A stretch of DNA of 45,703 nt from Acidobacteriota bacterium (GCA_022826195.1 JAJDVI010000072.1:1-45703), one strand, 5' to 3'; positions 1 through 9,055 are shown, numbered from the stretch's first letter. Notes: generated by a model from the letters alone, not told the origin. A program made the numbers and translations.

Positions 1-2
1 CG

Positions 3-3000
3 GCTACGGCGTCGGTGCTGCCGGAATTACCCGCCGGACGGTTCGAATACCTGTACACCGACATCTCGGCCGGCTTCTTCGCGGAAGCGGAGGGCCGGTT
101 CACCGAGTATGCGGAGGCCATGGAATACCGGCCGCTGGACATCGAGCGCGACCCGGTCTCGCAGGGCTACGAACCCCACGCATACGACATCGTCATCGCC
201 GCCAACGTACTGCACGCCACCCGGTACCTCGAGGAAACGCTCGCCAACTGCCGGAAGCTGCTCGCTCCTTCGGGCCAGCTGGTGGCGCTCGAGACCCTGG
301 GGGGCCACGGCTGGCTCGATCTGACCTTCGGACCGCTCGACGGCTGGTGGCGGTTCGCCGACAAGTACCGCCCGCGCCACGCCCTGGCCGGCCCCGAGGT
401 GTGGCGCCGGGCTCTCCGGGACGCCGGATTCGAAGACGCGAGAGTCGTCGGGGTGGACGAATCGGAGTCGGGCGGCCTGCCGGACCGGGGGGTGATCGTG
501 GCCAGCGGTCCGGCCGAGGTGAGCCTGCGCCCGGGTGTCTGGGTGGTTGCCGCGGACCGTGGCGGGGTGGGCGCGGAACTGGCGGCGGAACTCGCGTCGC
601 GAAACCAGACCGTGGTGCTCGCGGAGGAGGAATCTCCGGCCGCCGGAGACGGCGCGAACGGGGTCGTGAGGAAGTCCCTGGAAACCGACCGGCGCGAGGC
701 GTGGAGGGCGCTCGTGTCGGATCCGGCCGGCGGTCTCCCGCTCGCCGGGGTCGTGCACCTCGCCGGTCTCGATGGCCGCGGGCCGGACGCCGCCACGGAG
801 GAGATGGCGGCGGACGTGCGCCACACGGCGGCGAGCGCCCTCGCGCTCGTCCAGGGCCTGGCGGACGCCGATGCGGCCCCTTCCCGGGGGATGTGGTTCA
901 TCACGCGCGGCGCCCAGGTTCTCGAACGGGAAAGAACCGGACAACTCGCGGGCGCCGCGCTCTGGGGACTCGGCAGGGTGGTCGCCAGGGAAGCGGGCAA
1001 CCTGCAACCGCGGATGCTGGATCTCGACCCCGCCGCGGCAGTGTCGTCAGCCGATCTCGCGGAAGAGCTGCTCTTCCCCGACCCGGAGACCGATGTCGCC
1101 TACCGGGGGGACCGGCGGCTGGCGGCGCGCCTGGTCCGCACCGGGAGCGGCGCGGAGCGCCTCTCCCTGCCGGAGGAACCTCACTGGCACCTTGCCCCGG
1201 ACGAGGGCGGCGCGCTCGAGAAGCTGCGGGTCGTGCCCCGGCCGGCGCGTCCGCTCGCGCCCGGGGAAGTCCGGGTCGCGATCGAGGCCGGCGGGTTGAA
1301 CTTCCTCGACGTGTTCCGGGCGATGGGGCTGGTCCAGGGAGGGCTCCTCGGCGAAGAGATGTGCGGCCGGGTCCTCGAGGCCGGTTCCGGCGTGACCGGC
1401 ATCTCCGTGGGAGACCGCGTGGTCGGCCTCGCGTTCGGCGCCCTGGGCCCCGAAGTCATCACTCCTGGGGAACTGGTGGCGCCGGCGCCCGCGGAGCTGC
1501 CGGCCGCCGCTCTCGCCACCGTGCCGGAGGTCTTCGTGACCGCGGCGCTCTCCTGGGAGACCGCCGGACTGAAAGCCGGCGAGCGGGTCCTGGTCCACGC
1601 CGGCGCGGGCGGCGTGGGGCTGGCCGCCATCCAGTTGGCCCGGGCCGCGGGGGCGGAGGTCTTCGCCACCGCGAGCGCGGCGAAGCGGCCGTATCTGCGT
1701 TCGCTCGGCGTGAAGCACGTCTTCGACAGCCGCCAGACGACGTTCAGCAAGGATGTTCTCGACGCCACCGGCGGCGGGGGCGTCGAGGTCGTCCTGAACA
1801 GCCTGACCGGGGAAGGCTTCATCGAGGCGAGCCTCGCCTGCCTGGCCGACGGGGGCCGGTTCGTGGAACTGGCCCGGCGGGACATCCTGAGCGAGGCGGA
1901 GATGGCCGCGATCCGTCCCGACGTGGCCTACTCGATCCTGGAACTGGACGTCCTGAAGGAAGAGGAGCCGGCGCGGCCGGGCCGGGTGCTCGGGGACGTG
2001 ATGGGCCGGATCGCCGCGGGCGAACTGACGCCGCTCGTCCACACCCGCTGGCCGCTCGCGGAGGCCGGCGCCGCGATGGCGTTCATGCGCGACGCCCGGC
2101 ACATCGGCAAGATCGTGCTGACCGCGCCGCCGCTCCGGGAGGGCCGGCTGCGGCCGGACCGGACCTACCTCGTGACCGGAGGGCTCGGCGGGATCGGGTG
2201 CGCGGTGGCGGGTTGGCTCGCGGACCACGGCGCGCGGACCATCGTGCTGAACGGGAGGCGGGCGCCGGATCCCGCCGCCGGCGAAACGATCGTGGCGCTC
2301 GAGGATCGTGGGGTGGCGGTCCGCGTTGAACTCGCCGACGTCACCGATGCCGGCGCACTCGACGGAATGTTCGCCCGGCTGGATCGGGAACTGCCGCCGC
2401 TCGCCGGAGTGATCCACAGCGTGGGCGCGCTGGCGGACGCCGCGCTCAGCAACCAGAGCTGGGAGAACTTCGAGACCGTGCTGTGGCCCAAGGTTCTCGG
2501 CGCCTGGCACCTGCACCGCGCCACCCGGGACCGCGACCTGGAGATGTTCGTCCTCTTTTCCAGCGTGGCCGGAGTCCTGGGGAACCCGGGGCAGTCGAAC
2601 CACGCCGCGGCCAACGCGTTCCTCGACCAGCTTGCCGCGCACCGGCGCTCGCTGGGACTGCCGGGACAGGCCATCGCCTGGGGCGCCTGGTCCGAGATCG
2701 GCGAAGCCGAGGAACAGCGCGAGCGCATTGCCCGGCGGACCGAGGCGACCGGGATCGAGTGGATCACGCCGGAGCAGGGCCTGCGGGCCTTCGAACGGCT
2801 GGTGCGCGAGGACGTGGCGACGAGCCTGGTGCTGGCGAGGGACTGGTCCGTCTTCGAACAGCCGGGGGGAAGCGGTCCTCCTCTGCTCGAGGACCTGCTC
2901 ACCCGCGAAGAGGCCGCGGAGGCTCCGGAGCTGTCCGAGGACCTGCTCGCCCGGCTCCGGCAGGCACCCGCGGCGGAACACGAGGCGCTGCTCGGATCGT

Positions 3001-5717
3001 TCCTGCGGGACCAACTGCAGGCGGTGCTGCGGCTGCCCACGCCGCCGGCGGCGAACGTGGGGTTCTTCGACCTGGGAATGGACTCGCTGATGGCGGTGGA
3101 GTTCCGGAACCGGCTGAACCGGGCGTTCTCCGGCGAGTACACCGCGCCGAACACACTGGTCTTCGACTATCCGAACGTCGAAGCGCTCGGCGGCCATCTC
3201 GCGAGCGAACTCGCCGAGATCGCCGGCGACACACCTCCAGCCGCCGAACCGCAGCCAGAACCGGAGCCGATCCGGACGGCCGCGAACGAGGATGACGCGA
3301 TCGCCATCGTGGGGATGGCGTGCCGCTTCCCGGGCGCCGCGGACCTCGACGCTTTCTGGCGCCAGCTCGAGACGGGCGCCCACGCCGTGACGGAGGGTAG
3401 GCCGGACGCCGGTTTCGGGAACGGGGTTTCCGAGGGCGTCGGCGCCGCGGCAGGCGCTTCCCGCTGGGGCGCGTTCGTCGAAGGGATCGACAGGTTCGAC
3501 GCGGAGTTCTTCGGGGTCCTGCCGATCGCGGCGCGGACGCTGGACCCGCAGGCGCGGCTCCTGCTGGAGACGAGTTGGCACGCTCTGGAGGATGCCGGCA
3601 TGGACCCGGACCGGTTGCGCGGCGGCCGCGTCGGCGTGTACACGGGCATCTCGGCCGCCGAGTACCGGGAACTCATGAGAGCCGACGGCGACCCCATCAG
3701 CTACCTCGGCACCTTCGCCAGCATGGCGGTCGGCAGCGTCGCGTTCCGGCTCGGCCTCACGGGGCCGACGATGCCGGTCCCGCTGGAGTGCGCTTCGTCG
3801 CTGGTCGCCGTGCACCACGCGGTGGCGGCGCTCCGCCAGGGGGAAGCGGACCTGGCGCTGACCGGTGGGGTGAATGCTGTCTTTTCGCGCGGCCTGACCG
3901 CGGAAATGGCGGCTCTCGGGATGTTGTCGCCCACCGGGAGCTGCAACGCCTTCGACGCCGCGGCGGACGGCGCGGTCCGGGGCGAAGGCTGCGGAATGCT
4001 CGTCCTGAAACGGCTCGGCGAAGCGGTGGCGGACGGCGACCGGATCTGGGGCGTGGTCCGGGGAACGGCGGTCAACCAGAACGGGGCGACCGCCGGGTTG
4101 GCCGTCCCGAACGGCCCGGCGCAGGAACGGGTGATCGAAGAAGCGCTCGCCCGGGCGGGGGTGTTCCCCGGTGAGGTGGACTACCTGGAGGCCCACGGGT
4201 CCGCGTCCGAACTGGGCGATCCGATCGAGGTGCGGGCGGCGGCCGCGGTGTACGGGAAGGGGCGCGATGCGGACCGGCCCCTGCTGATCGGGTCCGTGAA
4301 GACGAACATCGGCCACCTGGAGGCCGCGGCGGGGATTGCCGGTCTCATCAAGTCGGTGCTCGCGATGAACCGGACCGTGATTCCGAGGCACCTTCATTTC
4401 CGGGACCCGACGCCGCACCTCGATTGGGACCGGCTGCCCGTACGGATCGTCGGCGAGACGACGGACTGGCCCCGTCAGGCGCACCGCCCCCCGCGTGCGG
4501 GGGTCAGCGCCTTCGGGGTTTCCGGCGTGAACGCGCACGTCGTGCTGGAGGGCTACGAGGCGGCGAACGCCGCGGACGCCGGCCCCGAGGAGGGGGGCTG
4601 GCCGGCGGGGCCGCCGCGACCGGTCGCCGTATCGCCGGCCGCCGGTCTCGCGGACCTTCCGGACGCCGGACGAACGGCCGCCCGGACGACCCGTTTCCTC
4701 CCGCTTTCCGGCAAGTCGGAGGCGGCGCTGCGGGAGTCGGCAGGCCTCTACCTGGAGTGGCTCGAAGCCCATTCCGATGAGCTTCAAGCCGGGGATGCGA
4801 TGGAGTCGCTGCTCGCCGACATGGCATGGACGGCGGGCGTGGGCCGGAGCCACTTCGGCTATCGGGCAGGAATCGTTTTCCACGACCGCGATTCGCTCCG
4901 GGAAGGACTCGGCGCACTCGCGGCAGGTGGCGGCGGCCCCAGGGAAGCGGCCGGCGAGGAGACGCCGAAAGTGGCCTTCGCGTTTGCGGGGAACGCAGGC
5001 GACCGGTTCCGGATGGGCGAGGGCCTCTATGCGAGCGAGCCCGTGGCGCGGGCGGTGCTGGACCGTTGTGACGAGGTCTTCCGGGAGGGTTCCCGGAATT
5101 CCCTGTTGGACGTGCTGTTCGGGCGCAACCGGACGGCGGCGGACCCGACGTCGGAAGGCCCGGCAAGCTATGCGCTGGACTGCGCGCTCTTCGCCCTGTG
5201 GGCGGGAATAGGGATCCGGGCGCAGGCCGTGATCGGTTGGGACTTCGGAGAGTTGGCGGCGGCTCAGGCCGCGGGGGTCTTCAGCCTCGAGGACGGGCTA
5301 CGGCTCGCCGCGTGGAGTGCTTCCGCCGACGGCGCGGAGGGCGCGGTTCGCGGAACGCCGCCGGACGAACTGGATCTCGCGCCCCCTTCGATCACGCTGA
5401 TCAGCCCCAGGTCCGGCCGCGCCGTCAACGCCGCGGAGGTTACGGATGCCGAGTACTGGCGGCCCCGGAACCGGGCGGCGTCGGGACACGAGCGTGCGGC
5501 TTCGGTTCTTGCAGATCTGGACGCGCAACTCACCGTGGAGATTGGTCCGGAGGCTTCTCCCGGCTTCGCCGCCGCCGTGGCCGGGGCCTACGAGGCGGGC
5601 GTCCACATCGACTTCGCCGGGTTGTTCGCCGGAGAGAACCGCCGCCGGATGCCGCTGCCCGGATATCCGTTCCAGCGCCGCAGCTTCTGGATTCCGGAAA
5701 CTCCGGCCCGGACCTGA
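3..5717 (+). CDS. Type I modular polyketide synthase, 5'-truncated by the window edge (cMT-structural KR-ER-KR-ACP-KS-degenerate AT)
   Basis: The frame is open to the first bases, so the gene starts upstream; residues below count the GTG at 15 as 1. Residues 1-165 are the C-terminal half of a carbon methyltransferase (YTDIS, IVIAANVLHAT). Residues 170-390 look like the structural half of a KR. Residues 390-705 are an enoylreductase with the NADPH motif HAGAGGVGLAA. Residues 717-895 are a ketoreductase (TGGLGGIG, FSSVAGV), but the usual active-site Tyr is His (GQSNHAAANAFLD). Residues 990-1070 are an ACP (GMDSLMAVE; Ser near 1024). Residues 1095-1525 are a ketosynthase with Cys near 1259 in an unusual loop (LECASSLVAVH) and both His (EAHGSA, NIGHLEAAAG). 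Residues 1650-1890 are a shortened AT in which GHSxGE reads GWDFGE. The protein stops at the post-AT linker (LPGYPFQRRSFWI), with no final ACP or thioesterase. Product unknown. Confidence 0.95.
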   Translation, partial: ATASVLPELPAGRFEYLYTDISAGFFAEAEGRFTEYAEAMEYRPLDIERDPVSQGYEPHAYDIVIAANVLHATRYLEETLANCRKLLAPSGQLVALETLGGHGWLDLTFGPLDGWWRFADKYRPRHALAGPEVWRRALRDAGFEDARVVGVDESESGGLPDRGVIVASGPAEVSLRPGVWVVAADRGGVGAELAAELASRNQTVVLAEEESPAAGDGANGVVRKSLETDRREAWRALVSDPAGGLPLAGVVHLAGLDGRGPDAATEEMAADVRHTAASALALVQGLADADAAPSRGMWFITRGAQVLERERTGQLAGAALWGLGRVVAREAGNLQPRMLDLDPAAAVSSADLAEELLFPDPETDVAYRGDRRLAARLVRTGSGAERLSLPEEPHWHLAPDEGGALEKLRVVPRPARPLAPGEVRVAIEAGGLNFLDVFRAMGLVQGGLLGEEMCGRVLEAGSGVTGISVGDRVVGLAFGALGPEVITPGELVAPAPAELPAAALATVPEVFVTAALSWETAGLKAGERVLVHAGAGGVGLAAIQLARAAGAEVFATASAAKRPYLRSLGVKHVFDSRQTTFSKDVLDATGGGGVEVVLNSLTGEGFIEASLACLADGGRFVELARRDILSEAEMAAIRPDVAYSILELDVLKEEEPARPGRVLGDVMGRIAAGELTPLVHTRWPLAEAGAAMAFMRDARHIGKIVLTAPPLREGRLRPDRTYLVTGGLGGIGCAVAGWLADHGARTIVLNGRRAPDPAAGETIVALEDRGVAVRVELADVTDAGALDGMFARLDRELPPLAGVIHSVGALADAALSNQSWENFETVLWPKVLGAWHLHRATRDRDLEMFVLFSSVAGVLGNPGQSNHAAANAFLDQLAAHRRSLGLPGQAIAWGAWSEIGEAEEQRERIARRTEATGIEWITPEQGLRAFERLVREDVATSLVLARDWSVFEQPGGSGPPLLEDLLTREEAAEAPELSEDLLARLRQAPAAEHEALLGSFLRDQLQAVLRLPTPPAANVGFFDLGMDSLMAVEFRNRLNRAFSGEYTAPNTLVFDYPNVEALGGHLASELAEIAGDTPPAAEPQPEPEPIRTAANEDDAIAIVGMACRFPGAADLDAFWRQLETGAHAVTEGRPDAGFGNGVSEGVGAAAGASRWGAFVEGIDRFDAEFFGVLPIAARTLDPQARLLLETSWHALEDAGMDPDRLRGGRVGVYTGISAAEYRELMRADGDPISYLGTFASMAVGSVAFRLGLTGPTMPVPLECASSLVAVHHAVAALRQGEADLALTGGVNAVFSRGLTAEMAALGMLSPTGSCNAFDAAADGAVRGEGCGMLVLKRLGEAVADGDRIWGVVRGTAVNQNGATAGLAVPNGPAQERVIEEALARAGVFPGEVDYLEAHGSASELGDPIEVRAAAAVYGKGRDADRPLLIGSVKTNIGHLEAAAGIAGLIKSVLAMNRTVIPRHLHFRDPTPHLDWDRLPVRIVGETTDWPRQAHRPPRAGVSAFGVSGVNAHVVLEGYEAANAADAGPEEGGWPAGPPRPVAVSPAAGLADLPDAGRTAARTTRFLPLSGKSEAALRESAGLYLEWLEAHSDELQAGDAMESLLADMAWTAGVGRSHFGYRAGIVFHDRDSLREGLGALAAGGGGPREAAGEETPKVAFAFAGNAGDRFRMGEGLYASEPVARAVLDRCDEVFREGSRNSLLDVLFGRNRTAADPTSEGPASYALDCALFALWAGIGIRAQAVIGWDFGELAAAQAAGVFSLEDGLRLAAWSASADGAEGAVRGTPPDELDLAPPSITLISPRSGRAVNAAEVTDAEYWRPRNRAASGHERAASVLADLDAQLTVEIGPEASPGFAAAVAGAYEAGVHIDFAGLFAGENRRRMPLPGYPFQRRSFWIPETPART

Positions 5718-5720
5718 GAT

Positions 5721-5735
5721 CCGGGGGCGCCCCGG
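5721..5735. terminator. Short GC-rich hairpin between convergent genes
   Basis: Six-base arms CCGGGG and CCCCGG flank a GCG loop, directly after the PKS stop codon and before the convergent hydrolase gene ends. There is no T-run, so it is not a canonical intrinsic terminator. It could serve both strands, or it may be chance in GC-rich DNA. Confidence 0.25.
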
Positions 5736-5757
5736 CCGGCCGGCAATCGGAGCGCGG

Positions 5758-6696
5758 TCAGTACAGACACTGAAGGCTCACGAAATCCCGGACGGCCGCG
5801 GCGCACGCCCCGGGATTCTCCAGCGGCAGAAAGTGCGTGGCTTCCGGGACGAAGTCGTAGTCCACGGTGAGGACGTGGGTCAGGTCGAAGGTCGGCAGGT
5901 AGGAATACGGCAGCGTCGGATCGGCGCCCACCACCTTGGTCGGACAGCTCAGCGCCTCGAAGTTCACCAGCACCGCAAACACCCTGGCGTAGTCGATGAT
6001 CTGGGCCTCGTATTCCTTGGGGCAACGAAGCTCCAGGCCTTCCCCGTCGGCCGACTCGCGCAGGGTGGTCCGGGCCATGAGTTCGCGGGCCCCGGGAACC
6101 ATCCGCGTGAAGGCCGGCGAGATGCCGAGTACCTCGGCGTAATCCTCCACCGTCCTGAAGCGGTCGGCCCTGGATCGCGTCATGGCCGCGGTACGTTCCG
6201 CCGCGAGGTCGAATTCCAACTGGCTGCGGCCGGGCTTGCACACCGGCGGATCGAAGAGGACGCGCGCTTCGTAGGCGCCGTCGGTCGCGGACGACAACAA
6301 CGTCGTCAGCGCAGAAACCGAGTGGAAGACACCGACCTTGGGCTTGGCGCCGAATCGGTCGTCGATCGCCTCGAGCATCCGGTCGTGGTCCCGGACAAAG
6401 GTAGGGAGGCTGTGCGCCTCGCGCGGCCCGACGGCGTTCCAGCCATGGTTCCGGAGGTCGTAAACGACCAGGTCGAAGTCATCGGCGAGCAGCGACCAGA
6501 AGGGGTAGTAGAGGTCGACCGCCAGGCCGTTTCCGTGACTCAGGACCAGCCGCGGTCCGTCCCGATTGCCGTGGCGGCGGAGGGTGATCGAAGTGTCTGC
6601 GTCCACGGCCACGTCGCAGGTGGCGGTGGGCCTCGGGAGTTCCCAGACGGTCTCAGGAGTCTTGCTCAAATCCGTGACTCTCAGAGATCGTCGCAC
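5758..6696 (-). CDS. Alpha/beta-hydrolase fold protein
   Basis: A 312-residue hydrolase. The oxyanion region is LVLSHGNG (near residue 53), followed by YDLRNHGWN. The nucleophile elbow is HSVSA rather than the common GxSxG, and the C-terminal acid/His region contains ATHFLPLENP. No signal peptide is visible, so it is probably cytoplasmic. It converges on the polyketide synthase gene and ends 40 bases from it. A role as free-standing thioesterase or editing hydrolase for the polyketide is possible, because the PKS has no thioesterase domain. That is inference from position; epoxide hydrolase, haloperoxidase-like or esterase activity is equally possible from sequence. Confidence 0.85.
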   Translation of the reverse strand: MRRSLRVTDLSKTPETVWELPRPTATCDVAVDADTSITLRRHGNRDGPRLVLSHGNGLAVDLYYPFWSLLADDFDLVVYDLRNHGWNAVGPREAHSLPTFVRDHDRMLEAIDDRFGAKPKVGVFHSVSALTTLLSSATDGAYEARVLFDPPVCKPGRSQLEFDLAAERTAAMTRSRADRFRTVEDYAEVLGISPAFTRMVPGARELMARTTLRESADGEGLELRCPKEYEAQIIDYARVFAVLVNFEALSCPTKVVGADPTLPYSYLPTFDLTHVLTVDYDFVPEATHFLPLENPGACAAAVRDFVSLQCLY

Positions 6697-6731
6697 TCAG
6701 GATCCCGGGCGCCGGAGGCATCGTGCCGACT

Positions 6732-8516
6732 CTACCCCGCCGGCGCCGGTTTCAACCCCGAAGCGGCGCCGGACCGCGGCGCCTCGATCTGGATCGTCAC
6801 GATGTCGGTGTCGTGGTACTGCTGGTGGCGCACCGAGGACGCGAGATGCCGGAGAATCCGGAGAGAGACCTCGCGTTCGGCCGAGACCTCATCCACGTGG
6901 TCGCTGAGGAGCGCCACGCGGTCCTCGACGTTCTCCGACCCGGCCGCGGCGACGAACTCCAGGGCCAGACCAGCGCCCTGGCGGCGCGCCGTCACCACGA
7001 GCCCGCGCCGCGCCGTCCGGTCCAGGGCCCGGTCCGGGGGCAGGAGGGTCAGCAGGGTCTCCTCGCAGACGGCGTCGAGGCGATGGATCATCGCCTTCCC
7101 GAACCCGTTGTCGGTCGCGAACCCGGTGAGGAAATCGCGAATCCGGGGCGCGGCGGCGAGTTCCAGGTCGGTCCGCAGCCGGCTCGGCCGGGGCTCGGTC
7201 ACCAGGGTGAAACCGGTCAGGACGATGGCCAGGATGCCGCCGGAGGTCATGCCGTTGGTCAGCAGGCCGCCGGCGAAGTCGCGGACGAGTTCCGGGAAGA
7301 TGAGGTCGTACTCGAATCCGAGTCCGGTCCAGAAGGAAAGGCCGACGATCAGCCCCTTGCGCTGATCGAACCCGTCGTTCAGGAGCAGCTTGAGACCGAC
7401 GGCGAACAGGATCGCCAACAGCACCGCGATGTAGGCGGCGAGCACCGGACCGGGCACGGACACGATCAGCGCCAGAGCCTTGGGAGCGAAAGCGAAGGCG
7501 GCGAGCCAGATCCCGAGAGTGATTCCCACGACGCGGGACGCCACCCCGGTCAACTCGGCGAGCGACGCGCCCGTCTGGAGCGAGGACAGCGGCATGCCGC
7601 CGGCGAGACCGGCGAGCAGACTTCCGAGCCCCCCGGTCGCCACGGCATTCTGCACCGAGCGGAAGTCCACGGCGCGGCGGCGCCGCCACGAAACGTTCTG
7701 GATCGCGAGGTTGCCGCTGATGGTCTGCATCGAGGTCACCAGGGTGACGAACGCAAACGCCGGCAGCAGGCCCCAGAACGCTGGGCCGAACTCCAGATCC
7801 AGCCCCGGCCAGCGGGGTGACGAGAGGGCGATCCAGGCCGCTTCGGCCACCCCGGTCCCGTCGTAGAGACCGAAGGCCGCCGCCACCAGCGACCCGGCGA
7901 TCACCCCGACGATGGGCGCCCAGAGGCGCCACGCTCCCGTTGCCTTGAGCGCGATCGCGCTGATGACGAGCACGGTCGCAAGCGCCGCGGCGGGCGCTCC
8001 CGCCGCCGGGGAACCCTCCGGCACGTCGTCCAGCATCGAAAAGACGACGGGCATCACGTTGACGACGAGCAGGAAGACGACCGTCGCCGACACCGTCGGG
8101 GTGAGAACCCGGCGCAGCCACGAAAGCCGTGCGGAGAACAGGAGCTGGAGGGCCGCGGCGCTGACGACCAGCGCCGCAAGGAGCGGAGGGCCGCCGGAAC
8201 GGAGCGCGTCGGTAGTGACCGCAATCGCCGCGGCCGAAATCGCAGGCGCGATGATGAATCCTGCTCCGACCCGCCCGAAGCGGACTGCCTGGAGCGCCGC
8301 CGTCAACCCGCAGAACAGGACGGAGACGGAGACCGCCCAGGACACCAGGCCGTCGTCGGCGCCGGCAGCCCGGAAGGCGATGGTCGGAATCAGGATCGCC
8401 ACGAAGAGCGGGGTAATGGCGACCTGAAGCCCCAGCCCGAGCGCGACCGGAACGGGTGGCCGTTCCCCGGGTTCGAAGCGGATGCGCCGGCTTTCCGGGC
8501 TCGCGGCGGCCACCAT
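6732..8516 (-). CDS. NCS2-type xanthine/uracil permease with C-terminal anti-sigma-like ATPase domain
   Basis: Residues 20-450 are a polytopic membrane protein of the nucleobase:cation symporter 2 family. They carry about 12-14 hydrophobic segments, the GFIIAPAISAA stretch, and a conserved half (FVTLVTSMQTISGN, GGLGSLLAGLAGGMP). Members import xanthine, uracil or related bases with protons or sodium. Residues 455-585 are soluble and resemble a GHKL/RsbW-type ATPase fold: RIRDFLTGFATDNGF, a helix with CEETLLTLL, and a terminal SLRILRHLASSV segment. The N-box Asn is not obvious, so nucleotide binding may be lost. The start follows a clear AGGAGG and a 19-bp palindrome. The substrate cannot be told from sequence. 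Confidence 0.85.
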   Translation of the reverse strand: MVAAASPESRRIRFEPGERPPVPVALGLGLQVAITPLFVAILIPTIAFRAAGADDGLVSWAVSVSVLFCGLTAALQAVRFGRVGAGFIIAPAISAAAIAVTTDALRSGGPPLLAALVVSAAALQLLFSARLSWLRRVLTPTVSATVVFLLVVNVMPVVFSMLDDVPEGSPAAGAPAAALATVLVISAIALKATGAWRLWAPIVGVIAGSLVAAAFGLYDGTGVAEAAWIALSSPRWPGLDLEFGPAFWGLLPAFAFVTLVTSMQTISGNLAIQNVSWRRRRAVDFRSVQNAVATGGLGSLLAGLAGGMPLSSLQTGASLAELTGVASRVVGITLGIWLAAFAFAPKALALIVSVPGPVLAAYIAVLLAILFAVGLKLLLNDGFDQRKGLIVGLSFWTGLGFEYDLIFPELVRDFAGGLLTNGMTSGGILAIVLTGFTLVTEPRPSRLRTDLELAAAPRIRDFLTGFATDNGFGKAMIHRLDAVCEETLLTLLPPDRALDRTARRGLVVTARRQGAGLALEFVAAAGSENVEDRVALLSDHVDEVSAEREVSLRILRHLASSVRHQQYHDTDIVTIQIEAPRSGAASGLKPAPAG

Positions 8517-8529
8517 GAACGACCCTCCT

Positions 8530-8548
8530 GACCTGCGGTCCGCAGGTC
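8530..8548. promoter_or_regulatory. 19-bp palindrome abutting the ribosome binding site of the permease gene
   Basis: GACCTGCGG and CCGCAGGTC form perfect nine-base arms around one base. On the minus strand the palindrome runs straight into the AGGAGG that precedes the permease ATG at 8516. It may be a repressor operator, or an RNA hairpin that affects access to the ribosome binding site. It is too small for a purine riboswitch. Confidence 0.5.
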
Positions 8549-8689
8549 TGGGTACTCCCGCGAACTCTCCGCGGGCGCAAGGACCTTACCGGAGCCGGTT
8601 GTGGAAAGGGCCCCCGCCGGAAGGGTCAGCGCCCGTCGCCGAGGGCTCCCCGGGCCGCTGCGTCGGGTGACCCGGTCCCCGGGCCCGGA

Positions 8690-8914
8690 TCAGCCCGAGA
8701 GCTTGTCCACGAGTTTCCCGATCCCGCGCAGCGTCGTGCATCCGGCGCAGTCACCGGCGGTCAGCGAGAGACCGAAGTCACTGTTGACAACCTTCATGAA
8801 CGCAACGGCGTCCACCGAGGAAACTCCGGAGTCGGCGAATTGCGCGTCCAGATCGGGAGTCCGGCCAAATTGTTCCTGGGCGAGTTCCGTAAGGCGCTGT
8901 TCGGTTGCAGTCAT
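8690..8914 (-). CDS. Free-standing acyl carrier protein
   Basis: A 74-residue protein with the acyl carrier fold. The phosphopantetheine attachment motif is DSGVSSVDAV, with the Ser near residue 34, preceded by LAQEQFGRTPDLDAQFA and followed by the helix FMKVVNSDFGL. The ATG at 8914 is chosen because AAGGAG lies about seven bases upstream. It is not the fatty-acid ACP type (no DSLD), and resembles discrete ACPs of secondary metabolism. It sits 3 kb from a PKS whose last KS-AT module has no ACP of its own. It could supply that function in trans, but this is inference; the intervening permease gene is not obviously related. Confidence 0.85.
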   Translation of the reverse strand: MTATEQRLTELAQEQFGRTPDLDAQFADSGVSSVDAVAFMKVVNSDFGLSLTAGDCAGCTTLRGIGKLVDKLSG

Positions 8915-9055
8915 GTGCAGTTCTCCTTGGCGCGGCGAAGTATCACACACGCGGCAAACGAATCGCAGAACGATCTGCCGGCGCGCGGACAAGGGCTCCC
9001 ACGCAGTCCGGGTGCCAGGGCCTTACCCGCCAGGACGACATCCCTTCAAACGGGA

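Noticed and set aside
1047-4883. 1278-residue open frame on the minus strand opposite the PKS
   Set aside because: It mirrors the codon pattern of the GC-rich PKS, has low-complexity Arg/Gly/Pro content and no recognisable motif, while the plus strand encodes unmistakable PKS domains.
8517-8689. Purine riboswitch before the permease
   Set aside because: No three-way junction or conserved loop sequence is visible; only a short palindrome is present.
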